From Channallabes apus (lineage: Eukaryota; Chordata; Actinopteri; Siluriformes; Clariidae), in contig CM060114.1 of NCBI GenBank assembly GCA_030522415.1, forward strand, positions 24,632,804 to 24,696,803: DNA of 64,000 bases. The letters are read 5' to 3'. The position numbers and the translations under genes were made by a program. Below the pieces are notes generated by a model. The model was not told the DNA's origin. It saw only the letters and a program-made list of their open reading frames with translations, and did not search any database. Within the stretch, counting starts at the first letter, position 1; every line of letters begins with the position of its first letter. Below are positions 21,930 to 36,129 of this stretch, in pieces.

Positions 21930-22804
21930 GCATTCAGTGTAAGACAAGTAGGCTTATTGGACTGTATGACTTTTTTTTTTATAGAATTTTGCTATAGACA
22001 AATACAGGATGCTGCCCCATAGAGGGCAATATGGCAGCTTGTTCAAACAAAATCTTGTGTCAATACACTCCAAGTATGAACTTATTTCATAAATGCTATG
22101 TAAGCCTGATAAACTCTCAGTAGTAATAATTATTCTAAGGTCAGTATGAAGTCTTTCTTTTGCTACAGAAGACTGTAGAGGTACTTTGAGTGATCCCCAT
22201 CCTCAATAAAGTACTTTAATAAAAGTGCTTCAAGCGGTCATTATACCTTATTTAAAAAGGTATCGGCCCTTACTGTAAGAGCTGTTTAAGGAAAGGACTG
22301 TCCAATCAGAAATGGAAGTGTGGTGTTCAGTCAGGAACATAAAGAAGTAGTTAACTACAGTAACTACTGTATAATGGGGATCTAGCTTTGATTCTACAGT
22401 GAAGTGGAAAAGCGCCCTACCACTATGGCTCTCCTGTGTCCCTGAGAATGGCCAGGGGATGATTAAGCCATAGCTGGAGGCATTAATAGTGTGCACTTGT
22501 GGGGTCATTTTGTCAAGGTGATCATTTTGCTTTTAATACTCAGTCAGGCCATGAGCACAAAAAACTTTAATAGTTTTACAAGGAAACCATCCTGACAGTT
22601 GATCAAAGACTGGAAAATCACAGTTAACTACATAAACTTTCAATTCATGTACTTGATTAAGCACACAGAGTGAAATCCATGCAAACACATACATGAAGCT
22701 TGAAAACAACATGCTGACATGCCCTGTCAGCAGCTAATCTTTTGCTAACGCTGGAACATCAACAATCTCCGTGCCATGCATTTCCGATCAGTGGTTGTAA
22801 TTAT
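21930..22804. other. Unique AT-rich sequence
   Basis: No recognised gene or element. An 86-codon minus frame at 22248-22508 has no known content. Confidence 0.45.
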
Positions 22805-23130
22805 GATGTGTGTTCAAGTTAAACCAGGACATGTGATGAAATTTCTCGTGAATGAAGGCGTAAAACTAATTGAGAATTAAAGAAGACTTTGTATACAGTA
22901 CGACAATAAGACTCTAAGCTGCAGTAAATATTTGATTGGTGCAAACATTTTTAAAAACGGCCGAATGTCTGTAAATGATGAGCCAGCCAAGATGGCTCAG
23001 AGCCCACTGGAATCATTCCCATGAACATTCAGCAAATGGAACACCTGATCCTTGAAAATCGTCATCTTGCAGAAGATATGCATCAGGCTGTGAGAACTGT
23101 ACACACAGTCGTTTGCAAACACCACTTAAT
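22805..23130 (+). mobile_element. Mariner-like relic, 5' part
   Basis: It starts with the terminal repeat GTTCAAGTTAAACCAGGAC, then ATGAAATTTCTCGTGAATG and the block encoding the helix-turn-helix region (GGTGCAAAC, GTCTGTAAATGATGAG). It stops after a phrase matching the N-terminal third. No right end is visible. Confidence 0.75.
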
Positions 23131-23401
23131 ATTTTACACAAAATATTTTATCCCAGTTTTTGGTGGAACTTAAGAATAGAAATGGCCTTTACTGAAAATG
23201 CAATGCAATACAATGATTTCCCTGTTTCTAAGGATTCGAGTGTTGCCAGTTTAATTGAGTGACTCATAGATTAAAGCCAGACAGTAAAATCAAGACCATT
23301 TTCCAGCAAAAGCAGTGTTTAAAGAAATGAAAAAGTACTGCTTTGCTCTGGTTGATTCTTTGATGTTAGTGCCTGCTCAAATGTCTGACTGAAGAGCTGT
23401 G

Positions 23402-23449
<48 letters not shown>

Positions 23450-23460
23450 AATAATACTGG
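23402..23460. repeat. (ATT)n with short inverted (AAT)n
   Basis: 46 bp of ATT followed by AATAATAAT, a potential self-pairing structure. An (AAATT)n patch is at 23773-23799. Confidence 0.9.
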
Positions 23461-24442
23461 CCTTCTTTTTCATGTTAAGTAGCTATCTAAATATATGACA
23501 GTAATTTGATCTATCCCATTATGTTTTCATGTCACACTAATCTGAATAGTCTGATTATAATAATCTGAGCACAATTAAAATATATAGATGAGGTATTTGA
23601 ACATGTGTTGGCCCTGTAAAGTATCTCATTACCAACACAAGCTCAGGTTTAAAGATTGCAAGTGTTAACATGTACTGTAACATTCCCGGGAGAACACAAT
23701 ATTAAAAAAAAAAAAAAAGCTATACAGTACTGCACAAAGGCTTGAGCCACCCCTCAATTGTTCATATTAAATGAAATTAAATTAAATTAAATTAAATTAT
23801 GTAGATTAAATGAATAAAATGGGAACAAATTATTTACTGGGACAGACTGAAAAATGACTAGAGAAATCTTTAGAAAATGGTGGTTTACATGACAACCTCA
23901 TTTCATCTCTCGTCAGGTCCAACTGGTCAGGTACAGGGACTGGACTGAAGTCTGGCAAACTATTCCTCAAAACTACATTGAAAGCCCAGAAAGTATGGCT
24001 CTTTAGAAGCAAAATGTGGGAATATGCCTAGATTTCAAAGTACTGTGTATGTACATAATGCAGATATATACACTATGTGTAGATTACTAGCATAAGTACC
24101 TGCCATTGACAGTTACAGAGTTTGTAGAAGTAGTAAAAGATTGGAGATAAATATAAGCTTTAATTTCAGTGATATTATTACTTCAGGTTGAAGTCCATGT
24201 ACATATTCCTGCCTTCCTGTACAGCAGAACTCTGTGTCTAACGTTAATGCAAAGAAATACAGTCTTGTTTACACTAAGTTGTACTTCTTTTGTCATCAAC
24301 CAAACACACTCCCTGTTCTGTAATCGGACAGTGAATCACGCAGTTTCTTACAGCTGGCATATAACTGTTCATAACGTCACTTTTACGCAACATTTTGAAT
24401 AGGTAAAAACAACCACTAGATGCTGTGACATAATCTGGCTGG
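23461..24442. other. Unique AT-rich sequence
   Basis: Poly(A) at 23703-23718. No gene or transposon end recognised. Confidence 0.45.
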
Positions 24443-24454
24443 ACAGACATACAT

Positions 24455-24494
<40 letters not shown>
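24443..24494. repeat. (ACAG)n microsatellite
   Basis: ACAT units pass into about 11 ACAG units. Confidence 0.95.
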
Positions 24495-24495
<1 letters not shown>

Positions 24496-25192
24496 TTTTT
24501 TTTCTGACACTGGTTTCGGGTTCTCCAATGTATGAAACATAAAGATATCATTGAAAGAGCGAAGTCTGACTAATGTACAGACAAAACCTTTCTTTTCTTC
24601 GAACAGATTAAATATTAAACATTTCGAATGTGACATTTTGCAATTTGGCACAAAAATGGGATTTTTTGTTAATGTTAAATGAAAGGAAAGAAAGGAAAGA
24701 AAAAAAAAGACATTGCAAAAAAAATCCAAGTGACATTTCCTTCCACTGCTTATTCAACTTTTCTCTAGTAAACAAAATTGTTGAACGTCTTTTCAAAAGA
24801 GACAATAAATAACCTTAGTAGACAGCTTGAATTATACTATATAAAAAGCTACAGGTTTGAAAGGCTTGCTTGAAAATGGACTGTATGGATAGTGATGATA
24901 TCTTAAAAATGCCCATCATAAAATCATCTTTCATCCTAAATACCACAATAAATGCTGAATTTCTAGTTTATTCATAACTAAAATGACATATCTAATAAAC
25001 TTAAGTTGCACATATCTGTTTTAGACTATCAATCTACGTACAAAAGTTGTGTCAGTGGGTACGTGGAGGAAGTTTTCTGTGTTAAGATTTGGTCAGCTCA
25101 GACATCAGGGTTCATGATAAAGATTAAAGACATTGTTTGTTTATGTTTTTAAGGCAGAAATTCAAGAAAACTAATAAAATAAGAAAACTAAC

Positions 25193-25233
<41 letters not shown>

Positions 25234-26501
25234 GTAACTGCTGGTCTTATTAAAATGATACTCATTTATATATTCTAAAAATAGGATTTCAGGAGAGTCC
25301 CTGTAAACAAACTCACGCTGGCCATATTTCAGGAACCGGACATACAGTAATAAACTTGGAGTCATAATGTTGCTTATTGAACGAGGAATAAAAAAAAATA
25401 TGCATAACTCAAATCACCCAAATGTGACTTAATACCTGATTTCATGGAATGGATCACAAAAAAGTGTTGATGTTTTAAAGTGTGAAGCTGCAAGTGTACT
25501 AAAATGTACAAGTGCCCTAAAATGGCTTATTTCCTGTCTTTACTTTAGTGTACAGCCACTGAGGTTATTACTTCCTAGACTGGTACTTATTTTATTGCTC
25601 AATAAATTCCTTCACATTATTGTATTTCATTGTATTACCGACTACAATAACTACATTATAACTGGGAATTTATTATTAAGATAATTTTTAAAATGACAAA
25701 AAAAAAACATTCTGCTTTGCATTTCATTGTCATTTTGCAATTACAGTAGGTATTTTTCTTGTTTCGCTTAGGGAAGCTAATGCAATAAATTGTAACTTGT
25801 AAGATATAACTATATAAACAACAAAGACTTTTGTATGGTTAAATAATATTTAAATAATGTCCAAATAAAGACACTACGTACGATATTCGATTATAATCGG
25901 GCATGTGGATATTGTGTTAAAAATTAAAGTGGCATTTAATATATCTGGACATATTTTACAATTTAAACAAATGTACTGTAGGTTAACTTTAGCCATTTTT
26001 TCCCCTATGGGTGTAAAAGACACTGGTCATTGAGAGTAAAGGGGCAGAGAGTACCTTCTCTCTGCATGTCACTGATAGCACAGACTTGTCCTTAATAAGA
26101 CCTGCTTATGGCTAGAGCCTCTGGGCTTGCTGTAGCAAACCAAGAAGAAATTCACAGAGACCAGAATGAGAATTTTTTTAAAAATCTGAAATAAAAAATG
26201 AGACAGTGACTAATTGTTCAGACTGATGTGATTTACAATAAAGACTTAGTAATTACAAATTAAAGGCATTTATACCTGCAAGTATTACCTATGAAAGTAC
26301 TATGGTAACAGTATTAAGGAAACTAATTGGTTTATGAATCTACTAAAAACATATACTTACACACTGTGCTGATTTATGGTGCAAGAATAGCATTTTTTTC
26401 TTTTCTACAGGTGCCAACATGTTATCCATTTTTCCATGGCAACATTTACCAATCACATACTTTTACTGTTTATTTCATATTTGCACTGAGGCACACAAAG
26501 T

Positions 26502-26532
<31 letters not shown>

Positions 26533-26649
26533 CTTTCCATGTTAACACGTGAAAACTGCAATAGTCACATGAACTGGCATGTTTCTAACTATTACATTAA
26601 TAGTCAAGTAATCCATTTATCAACATTAGTTTAAAATGGTTATACAGTA
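24495..26649. other. Long AT-rich unique stretch
   Basis: About 2.1 kb without a recognisable gene or transposon. It holds an (AAT)n tract at 25193-25233 and a (TTTA)n tract at 26502-26532. The frames through these are simple-sequence artefacts. Confidence 0.5.
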
Positions 26650-27195
26650 ATTACAATGGACAAGTCTTGTTGTCTCATGAGCAGAGGAATGAAGGCATAA
26701 AACTGATTGACATTTACAGAAGACCTCAAGCATAGTACAGTGATGAGACTCTTGGCTGCAGTAAAACATTTTAGAGAAATCCGTACGTCCGTAAATGATC
26801 TCGTGCGAGGTGGCTCAGAGCCCACTGAGGTTGTTTCCATGAACAGTCAGCAAGGGGAACACCTGATCCTCATGTAACTTGTCACAAACTTACAGAAGAG
26901 AAGGTGAGAGCATGTTGGGTACCATGAGAGTACCTTTGACTGGCACAGAAGATTGCTAATCTGTAGTTAGTTAAAGAAGCATTTTGAGATGGAAGGCCAG
27001 GTAATCTGATCATGGCTCTATCATACTGAGAAAACTGTCTCTCCTGATGGTATCCAAGCACTAGTGAAACCCTGGGGTAAGTGTATTAGTGTAGCAGGGG
27101 AATATTTAGAAAAATAAAGGTAGTTTGTACTCTCATAACTGTGTTCTGTTATCCCTCATAATCAAAAGTCCTGGTTTTACTTGAACTCCCATTGT
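26650..27195 (+). mobile_element. Mariner-like relic with right end
   Basis: It holds GAATGAAGGCATAAAACTG, a TTGACATTTACAGAAGACC leader, and a GTGGCTCAGAGCCCACTG block. It then has GAGATGGAAGGCCAGG..CTGATCATGGC and GGTAAGTGTATTAGTGTAG from the C-terminal side. The right terminal repeat is AAGTCCTGGTTTTACTTGAA at about 27166-27185. Its middle differs from that of the 30600 and 36130 copies. Confidence 0.75.
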
Positions 27196-28941
<1,746 letters not shown>

Positions 28942-28944
28942 TTG

Positions 28945-29095
28945 GAGATTTAGCAGGATGAGTAAGGGGCCACATTGTTTGTCTCGAATGGCTGCTGCTG
29001 CTATTGAAAAGGCATCACGCCTGCGGGCTCACGCCAGACATCAACAATCGCACTTCAATCGCTTGTGCACACTGATCCTGTATTCACACAACACT
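28945..29095. promoter_or_regulatory. Candidate conserved non-coding element
   Basis: A unique block between two microsatellites with GGGGCCACATTGTTTGTCTC, which includes a SOX-like ACATTGTTTG, and GGCTGCTGCTGCTATTG. No gene match. Inference only. Confidence 0.35.
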
Positions 29096-29130
29096 TAATC
29101 ATCCCTCTTAACGGTAGAAACACACTTTGC

Positions 29131-29132
<2 letters not shown>

Positions 29133-29175
<43 letters not shown>

Positions 29176-29240
29176 TGCACGCACGCACGCACACACACAC
29201 ACACACACACACACAGGCACACACACAGACACAGACACAT
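29133..29240. repeat. Compound (CA)n/(GCAC)n microsatellite
   Basis: About 108 bp, mainly CA with a GCAC patch. Confidence 0.95.
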
Positions 29241-29597
29241 GCCTGGGGAAAACACTGAGCTGTGCGTTCAACTCCTGGCACACTGAATCATGTCTTGCCG
29301 AAATGTGCTACATGTATCTTAGGCCTGAAAGTGTGTTTTACAAGTCTTTCCCTATGCATTTATAAAACAGCCTTGCTGAAGGCACTTTTTTTGCATTAAA
29401 GCCAATCCCTCCATTTTAATTTACAGAGGCAACTGACAAGCTGAAAAAGATAATATTTAATACTTATAGCTCAAAGTGTTGCTTTGTACTTCCTTAACAC
29501 TTGCAACAAAAGGGCTGCCATGATACTGTATCTTTTGGAGAAAACAATGGATATACTGCTTATCGAAGAAATAATACATAAGAATTTGATGATCCAG
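29241..29597. other. Unique sequence
   Basis: No gene or element recognised. Confidence 0.45.
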
Positions 29598-29665
29598 GTA
29601 GTTTTCAAGTTTTATTGTCATATGCACAGTAAAGAAACATGAAATTCTTCCTTTGCTGTCCCCCA
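29598..29665 (-). mobile_element. Retroposon 3'-end fragment
   Basis: The stretch TTTTCAAGTTTTATTGTCAT and ATGAAATTCTTCCTTTG, read on the minus strand, is the usual end of fish LINE/SINE copies (ending near ACAATAAAACTTGAAAA). Only the end is present. Confidence 0.6.
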
Positions 29666-30384
29666 ATGAATGCCACTAAAAAGTAAAAATAATAAGCATA
29701 AAATTACATTAAAAAAATAAATATAGGTTTAAAAAGAATAGTTATAAATATAAGGATATATATCAAACATAGAATATAAAAATATAAAAAATGAAATGAG
29801 AATATAAAAATATATCAATATATACTGTATGTCTCATTTGTGCAAAAGATTGTTCCAGTGATTGTGCAGATGATTGTTTATGATTATTATCATGCAGATG
29901 ATGCAAAGTCCTCAATAAATGTTCTAAGATCTGTGTCAACAGTTGGAAAACCATAATTGTAAACTCTTGTAAACTATAATTACACATTATAATTTTTTAA
30001 ATGTTGAGGAATGTCCGTGACTCCATGTAGGACCTTTCCTCTCCAGTCTCTCAGTCTTTTAAAACTAGTTGGAAGTTAATAAGAGAATTCAGCTTGTCTT
30101 GCTCCAAAGAAGTCATCTGTTGTCCTGAAGAATTTCCTGTATCAGAAAACCTAAAGCTTCATTCTCTGACTGTTGCGCAGTGCTGAAATTGGATACTCCT
30201 ACCACAACTGCAGAATAAACATTTCCTCATAGATGATCACACAATCTTCATCTGTTAAGCATCTGTTATACAAACCCCTGTGTAAGGTCTTACAACAGAC
30301 AACAGAAATGATAACATGCATGTTAGAACAAGCTTATTAATATAAACTTGTGATTTTACACACAAACTGAGCTATGTCTTCATT
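29666..30384. other. AT-rich unique sequence
   Basis: ATATAAAAATAT-type low complexity over 29700-29830. No gene is seen. Confidence 0.45.
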
Positions 30385-30560
30385 TATTTGGATTTGGCAG
30401 ATGCCCTTACTAGAGTGACTTGCATTAGTCTCATTTACAGAAATAAATGAAGCCCTTTCTCAAGAGCCTAAAAGTGACAATTTGGCTGTGAAAAGATTTA
30501 AACTCATAACTTCCTATTCAGCAAGTCAACATCTTAACCAAAGAGCTACCCCTGCCCTGC
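30385..30560 (-). mobile_element. tRNA-headed SINE, second type
   Basis: On the minus strand the head is GGGTAGCTCTTTGGTTAAG, with a B-box-like GAGTTTAAATC. The 3' end carries the TTACTAGAGTGACTTGCATT / GATTTGGCAGATGCCC phrase (here on the plus strand). This matches the tail phrase in the palindrome at 18237-18518. Confidence 0.7.
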
Positions 30561-30599
30561 TGGTTTACTGTAAGTGTGTGGTTGTTAATAAATCAACAA

Positions 30600-31050
30600 T
30601 CAAGATGTAAAACCAGTTGACATTTACAGAAGTCTTGAAGCACAGTACAGTGATGAGAATCGTAGCTGCGGGAACACATTTGAATGGTGCAAACCTTTTA
30701 AAGAAGGCCGTACTTCTGTGAATGGTGATTCCAGCCAAAGTGCTGTCGTTCCCATGAACATTGGGTGTGGGGACCGTCTGAGTCTTGAAAATCAATGGAA
30801 AACTTGCGGAAGAGACTCAACTGTCTGTGGGAACTATACACACAATCATTTAGTGACACCACTTGCACATTTCAGGATTTCAGCTGGGAGTTATTGCCAC
30901 ATCCCCCCTATTCTCCTGATGTCACTCCAAACCATCTACACATGTTTGGGCCATTAAAGAAGTTTCTGTCAGGACAACATTGTAGATGTAGACATGTCAC
31001 ATGTATACATGGAGAGTATAGGTATTTTCAAAATGTTTAAGGAATAACAA
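30600..31050 (+). mobile_element. Mariner-like deletion derivative with readable C-terminal motif
   Basis: The 5' part matches the family leader and helix-turn-helix block (GGTGCAAACC, GAAGGCCGTACTTCTGTG). After the phrase TACACACAATCATTTAGTG it jumps straight to a frame reading SWELLPHPPYSPDVTPNHL and HMFGPLKKFLSGQH, the mariner motif around the third catalytic residue. The family norm at that point is a P-S-D-Y-type sequence; here the residue aligned with the catalytic Asp reads His. The first two catalytic motifs are deleted. The same junction is seen at 36130-36560. Confidence 0.85.
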
Positions 31051-32499
31051 ATAAAAGCAAGTATGTGAATACCTATACGTATTGAGACTGATACTAATGT
31101 CCTTTTTTTATTTTCTGGCATTGACTTTTAATATTGGCAACCATTCCTTTTCAACCACTATAATTTATGTGATAAATTAAAGTGTTATGTCACTTCCACT
31201 GCTATTGTCGCTCAATTTATACATTTCAGATGATTTAATGTTTTTAAAAATAATATATAATACAGAGATAATGCCTGGTATGATTAAATATTTATAAAAC
31301 TTTTTTTGTACGTTTAGTGCCTTTGTGAATTTTCAGTTCTTTGATGTTCTTCTTTCAAGAAAACATTGAAAAGGAACGTTCCAAACTATACAGTTTAAAG
31401 AGCCCCATTAATGTTCTGCAATTGTTTTTATCACAAAGAAAAGATAGTGACTAGAGATTTATGATGGTTTATAAATTTAAGGCTGCCATTCAATGTGGGA
31501 TGTTTTGATTTTGACCACAAATTGGTTTATGACATGATATGACATGATAATAAATCTAAATCATACAAAATACATTTGACTTGGCAATTCACAAGAGTGT
31601 ATACTACTAAATGTTATTGTATCTAAGTAAAATCAGTGGTGTAGATGTCTAACATCTAAAGATTTAATTTTTAAACAACATTTGATTGTGACTTCCCCTT
31701 AAAATTCAAGGGCCACAGAGCTGCACCAGAGACACATTGGTCAATCACTGTTTAAAAAAAAATGAGTTTTTACCACTACTGTAATACGGTATGGGAACTC
31801 ACCAAATGCTCATAAAAAATCAGGTGATCATATGTACAGTATCTGTGTTATTTCTTTGTTTATGTGGCTCATTTTTCTTTTTGTTTCTTAGTCATCTGGG
31901 AGTTGATTTGTGTCAACTGGACTTTTTTTTGTCAGGTAAAAACATTTCACTACTCATCCATGTAGCTTTTTTTTCTTTCTGTCCTGTTTGTACAGTTAAC
32001 ATAAAATTAAATAAATGTTATCATATTGCCTAGGATGTGCTGAAAAAAAGAATGTCACTTTACATTGAACAATCCTGACCCCTGTATATATTTATTAAAA
32101 TATATTAATGTTAATTAATTAATGCTAATATCATAACAAATATCTACTTAAATAATTTTTTTCTTGTTGTCCTGAATTCTAGTTCTAGAAATATTCTTAA
32201 ATTATTTATTACAATTTCATATTAATTATTAACAAGAGATGAACAAATAATACAATAAAGCAGCAATTATAAAGGCATGGGCATTAAGGATAGTAAACAT
32301 TAATAAAGTAACAGAAATTGAGTCAAACTGTGAAAAGTAAGACCTCAGGGCCAACAACTGAGATAAGAGGAGCAAAAAAAAAAAAAAAAGATATGATGAA
32401 TATCATGTTTTGCTGTTCAGATTTTTCTCATACTTTAAAAAAAAAGTCAACAGACATCTGTGTCATTTTCACTACATCCACTTTCTCCCCTTAACATTC
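31051..32499. other. AT-rich unique stretch
   Basis: About 1.4 kb with poly(A) at 32376-32389 and no recognised gene or element. Confidence 0.5.
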
Positions 32500-32665
32500 A
32501 CTCATTCTGTTGCTTCACACGGTTCCTCTCTGTCCTTCACTGCATAATTTATGAAGCTAATCTGTCAGTGTTTAAGAGGAATGGAGAGCCTCATGATTAG
32601 CTGAAACAGCTTTATAGCTTTGCGAAGTCCCAGTGGTGTCATCTGCCATAAACAGCTGGAGACAA
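32500..32665. promoter_or_regulatory. Candidate conserved non-coding element
   Basis: A unique block with ATAATTTATGAAGCTAATC and CATGATTAGCTGAAACAGC, including ATTA cores. It is non-repetitive and non-coding in appearance. Inference only. Confidence 0.35.
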
Positions 32666-33529
32666 ATGGGAATGATGGTGGGATTCTTCTCCCTCTGGCT
32701 GATACATACGCATGTTGATATAAGAGACTAAATAAGAGAATAAGAGACTCAGTTTATTAGAAATTCTTATAGAGTCACAGCAGTTAATCAAATTTATAAC
32801 AGAGTGATAATGAATTCTCAAATCTAATCAAACAATACATGTTTTACTGTATATAATAGCAGATTTGCCAGTAGTTCAGGCTCAAATTCTAAACACAGGT
32901 CTACTGTACATTAATTTGCTCTTTCATGAACTGTACATCATTAGACTTGAAGTAATAAATAGACATAATTGATTAGTGAATGAGTGATATAAAGTATGAA
33001 AATTGTGTTTATGTTAAAAACAGAATACTGTCTAATTTTTGATATGATGAAGCTTTCTCTTATTAAACATTTATGCAAGGAGACATGGTTTCAGCACTTT
33101 GTACTAATCATTGTTCATACCATGGGAAACCTTCATCAACAGAGAGATAATGCATTAAATTCAATGTTAAACATATTGCAGGTATGACCATTTGTTCATT
33201 AATAAATAAATAAAAATCCTTGCCCATTGCTCTTGTATGAGAAGAACAAAACTTCAGGATGTGCTGTAACAGGCAAATAATCAGCTTTTTCATGTTCACC
33301 GTTCACATGGGCTACTTCTGGTTTCTGGTACTGTATACACCTGACCATTTCGTTCACTCATAAACAGTAGTCTCTCATCTGCTATTATACAGTAATAGCA
33401 TCCACTCTTCGAGGCAGGCTTTTGATTTCTATTTTAAAGTGTTATCTGTGTGGATTTGTGATCATTCAGCATCAAAATAATTAAGAACACATGCTGGGTG
33501 ATAAGGTGTTGGGTACAGTTCAGCTGAAA
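32666..33529. other. AT-rich unique sequence
   Basis: No gene or element recognised. Confidence 0.45.
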
Positions 33530-33800
33530 GGTGTTAAGTGGGGTTGAGGTTGGGGTTCCATGCAGCGTTCTTCCACTACAATCTTGGCAAACCATGTTCT
33601 CACAGACATTGCCTTGTGCACAGGAGCATGCTCATGCCAGAACTGTTTGGGCTTCTTATACCAGGAAAGAGAATTTGTAATTCTACTGCAGTCTAAGGTA
33701 GTCCTATACAGTTACGCATTTCTGAATTTGTAGCGACAATTTCAAGAAGGCCTACATGTACAGAATGTGTGATGGTTTTGTGCCCGCAAACTTTGGCCAT
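33530..33800. mobile_element. Tc1-derived MITE
   Basis: Recognisable phrases in order: CAGCTGAAAGGTGTTAAGTG, GGGTTGAGGTTGGGGTTCC, TTGGCAAACCATGTTCTC, CCTTGTGCACAGGAGCATG, and an end near TTTGGCCATATAT. These match a common fish Tc1-derived MITE carrying the reverse complement of the transposase C-terminal part. Diverged. Confidence 0.7.
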
Positions 33801-34104
33801 ATATCGAAACTGTCCTGCTGTAGTGACACTAATAAATAAATACTATAGGAGAAGCATGACTTTGGTTAAAAACAATCATTATATGACATCATTATATAAT
33901 AATTTCAGACTCCTATTTCCTTAAGCTCTTATATTTTATTTACTTTATTATGGTAATTGTAGAAAAATAATCCATGTGTGATTGGTTCCTATTTTTACAG
34001 CAGTAACAGGACACCAAACTTCTCCATTATCTAAGATTCAGCCCACTCCATCACAACATTGCTCTTCTCCATCGCCCTTCTATCCTTCAAAACCAGTACA
34101 ACAA
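33801..34104. other. Unique AT-rich spacer
   Basis: Nothing recognised. Confidence 0.45.
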
Positions 34105-34126
34105 CACAAGCACAGACACACACACA

Positions 34127-34163
<37 letters not shown>

Positions 34164-34170
34164 ACACACA
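34105..34170. repeat. (CA)n microsatellite, interrupted
   Basis: About 66 bp of CA with GA and TA interruptions. Confidence 0.95.
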
Positions 34171-34249
34171 TTATAGGTGTGATGATGAAAAGTACACAGT
34201 TTTGATGCCGTATGCCCCCTCTGACACTTCCCACTTATTAGCTAGTTTT

Positions 34250-34780
34250 CATACAGGCTTCAATCAGGCTTCTTAATCCTCCAAGGGGAAGAGCGGTTTT
34301 AATTCACCGATCGACCGATAAGCGGAGGCAATGCAGGCCGAGGAGAAAAAGGGATGGCGTGTGAGAGAGGGAGAGAGAGTGACAGAATGGCTTACATGTA
34401 GATGAATCCTGCTTACAAGATGGAACCGTGGGCATTAGCTGCCGATCTGAATTTTTTCCTTCCCCCCACCCTCTATCTCTCTTCTTCTCCCTCCTTCTTC
34501 TCCACCATTACCCTTGCTGATTGCAATCTTTCAGCGCCATTGGGTCCCGAGCCTGGGCTGTGTTTAATCTGCCTTTAATCCAATAGATTTTAAATATTCC
34601 CCCTGCTCCCACAGTCTGCAGGCAATTAACTGGCCTTCTGATGCTCTTCTTATCAGTTGCCTCCTTGTATCAGCTCCAAGCAGCCTCCAGACACTGCCAA
34701 CCTGACAAATAATACCCGCCATTTACCGCCGAGACCAGCCAACACACATCCAGCTCCTCTGCATTATAAACAGGTATTTG
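34250..34780. promoter_or_regulatory. Candidate conserved non-coding island, about 500 bp
   Basis: The longest GC-balanced, repeat-poor block in this half of the window. It contains GCTGATTGCAATCTTTCAGC, GCGCCATTGGGTCCCGAGCC, a CCAATAGATTTTAAATATTC phrase and GGCAATTAACTGGCCTTC. Both strands are closed by stops, with no protein match. A short CT-rich patch splits it near 34455-34505. It looks like a developmental enhancer or other deeply conserved element, but that needs alignment. Confidence 0.45.
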
Positions 34781-35543
34781 GTAAACATATCATATGGATG
34801 CATGCACGCAACCAGTAAAGCCGAAATCCTGCTTTCTTCCGTTAGGAGAAAAAGAAAATCAAGCAAATACAAAACAAAAGGCTAATGCTATACCGTATAT
34901 GAGGTATGCCTATATGCCGATGTAGGAAGAATTTTAACACTGGTGCAGCGCTAAAGTATTTAGGTAGGAAGATGCTTTGCTTTAAAATGTAACACATTGC
35001 TGATTTCATTGGTGTTTTACGCTTTCAGATTAGAAAACATGGACAAAATAAACAAGAAATAACAGAAAATACAAATTTATTACTAACAAAGTGTCTGAAG
35101 AATGTCATCATATAATTTTTTTTTAAAGCCATATATTAATCGATAAGGGATGAAAAGAGAGATACTTACTGTATATGGATGCAGCTAATCAGAACGATAA
35201 CTCGGTTTCCATTCGAACCATCAGTGGTGTTATGATAAGATCGTTTGGATACTGAAATCAAACGGAGGCAGCAATCTTTGATTATCAGTCTAATATTATT
35301 TATTGTAATGAATTATAAAAATTATAAATTATAGATTTCTTTTTTTGGTGTCTGGTGTGTAAATACTGTAGGCTAGAAATTTTCCTTGAAATTTTTTCCA
35401 AATCATACAGTATTACATCATAGCATATGCAGCTATATAGTCAGTCCTCAGTTTAGACATGGTATCTGTTCCTAAGTCTGGTCTTTAAGTCTAATTTCAA
35501 GGAAGTCAAATAACATTCCTTTGACATAAAGTATTACTACTAC

Positions 35544-35574
<31 letters not shown>

Positions 35575-35785
35575 CTTTTTAATCACTTTATTATTTCCGT
35601 TTGCTTTCCAGTAGCGATAGTAAATAACTGTCACAAAATGAGAAAATTTAAGAATATATGAGAATAATATAAGAAAATTTTAAGTCAAATGTAAACTCAC
35701 ACAATGAGCACAGCTACATGAACCGAGTAAAATTGGTGTACTTGTTTGCCTTTTCTCAAACCAACAGACAGCCACATAATGTTTT
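34781..35785. other. AT-rich unique sequence
   Basis: An (AAT)n tract is at 35544-35574. No gene is recognised. Confidence 0.45.
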
Positions 35786-36073
35786 CATTCGTCTTCTATA
35801 CCGCTTATCATGTGTACAGGGTCATGGTGGGCCTGGAGCCTATCCCAGGAGACTTAGGGCACAAGGCGCAGTACAATCCATCACAGGTTATACACACACA
35901 CAAAATGGGTAATTTAGAAATGCCAATTAGCATGTCATTGGACTGTGGACGGAAACCCACAAAGAACAGGGAGAACATGCAAACTCCACGCACATAGACC
36001 TGAGACAGGAATCAAACCCTCAATGCTGGAGATGCAAGACCACCATGCTTAACATTATGCCACCACGCCACCC
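35786..36073 (-). mobile_element. tRNA-derived SINE
   Basis: The left end CTTCTATACCGCTTATCATG is the family's 3' end. Then come GGGCCTGGAGCCTATCCCAG, CACAGGTTATACACACACAC, AGAACATGCAAACTCCACGC and the head GCTTAACATTATGCCACC at the right. Confidence 0.8.
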
Positions 36074-36129
36074 GCAACATCTTCATGCGTGTCATAAAGT
36101 AATGAATGTGTTTGGTATTACAGATGATT

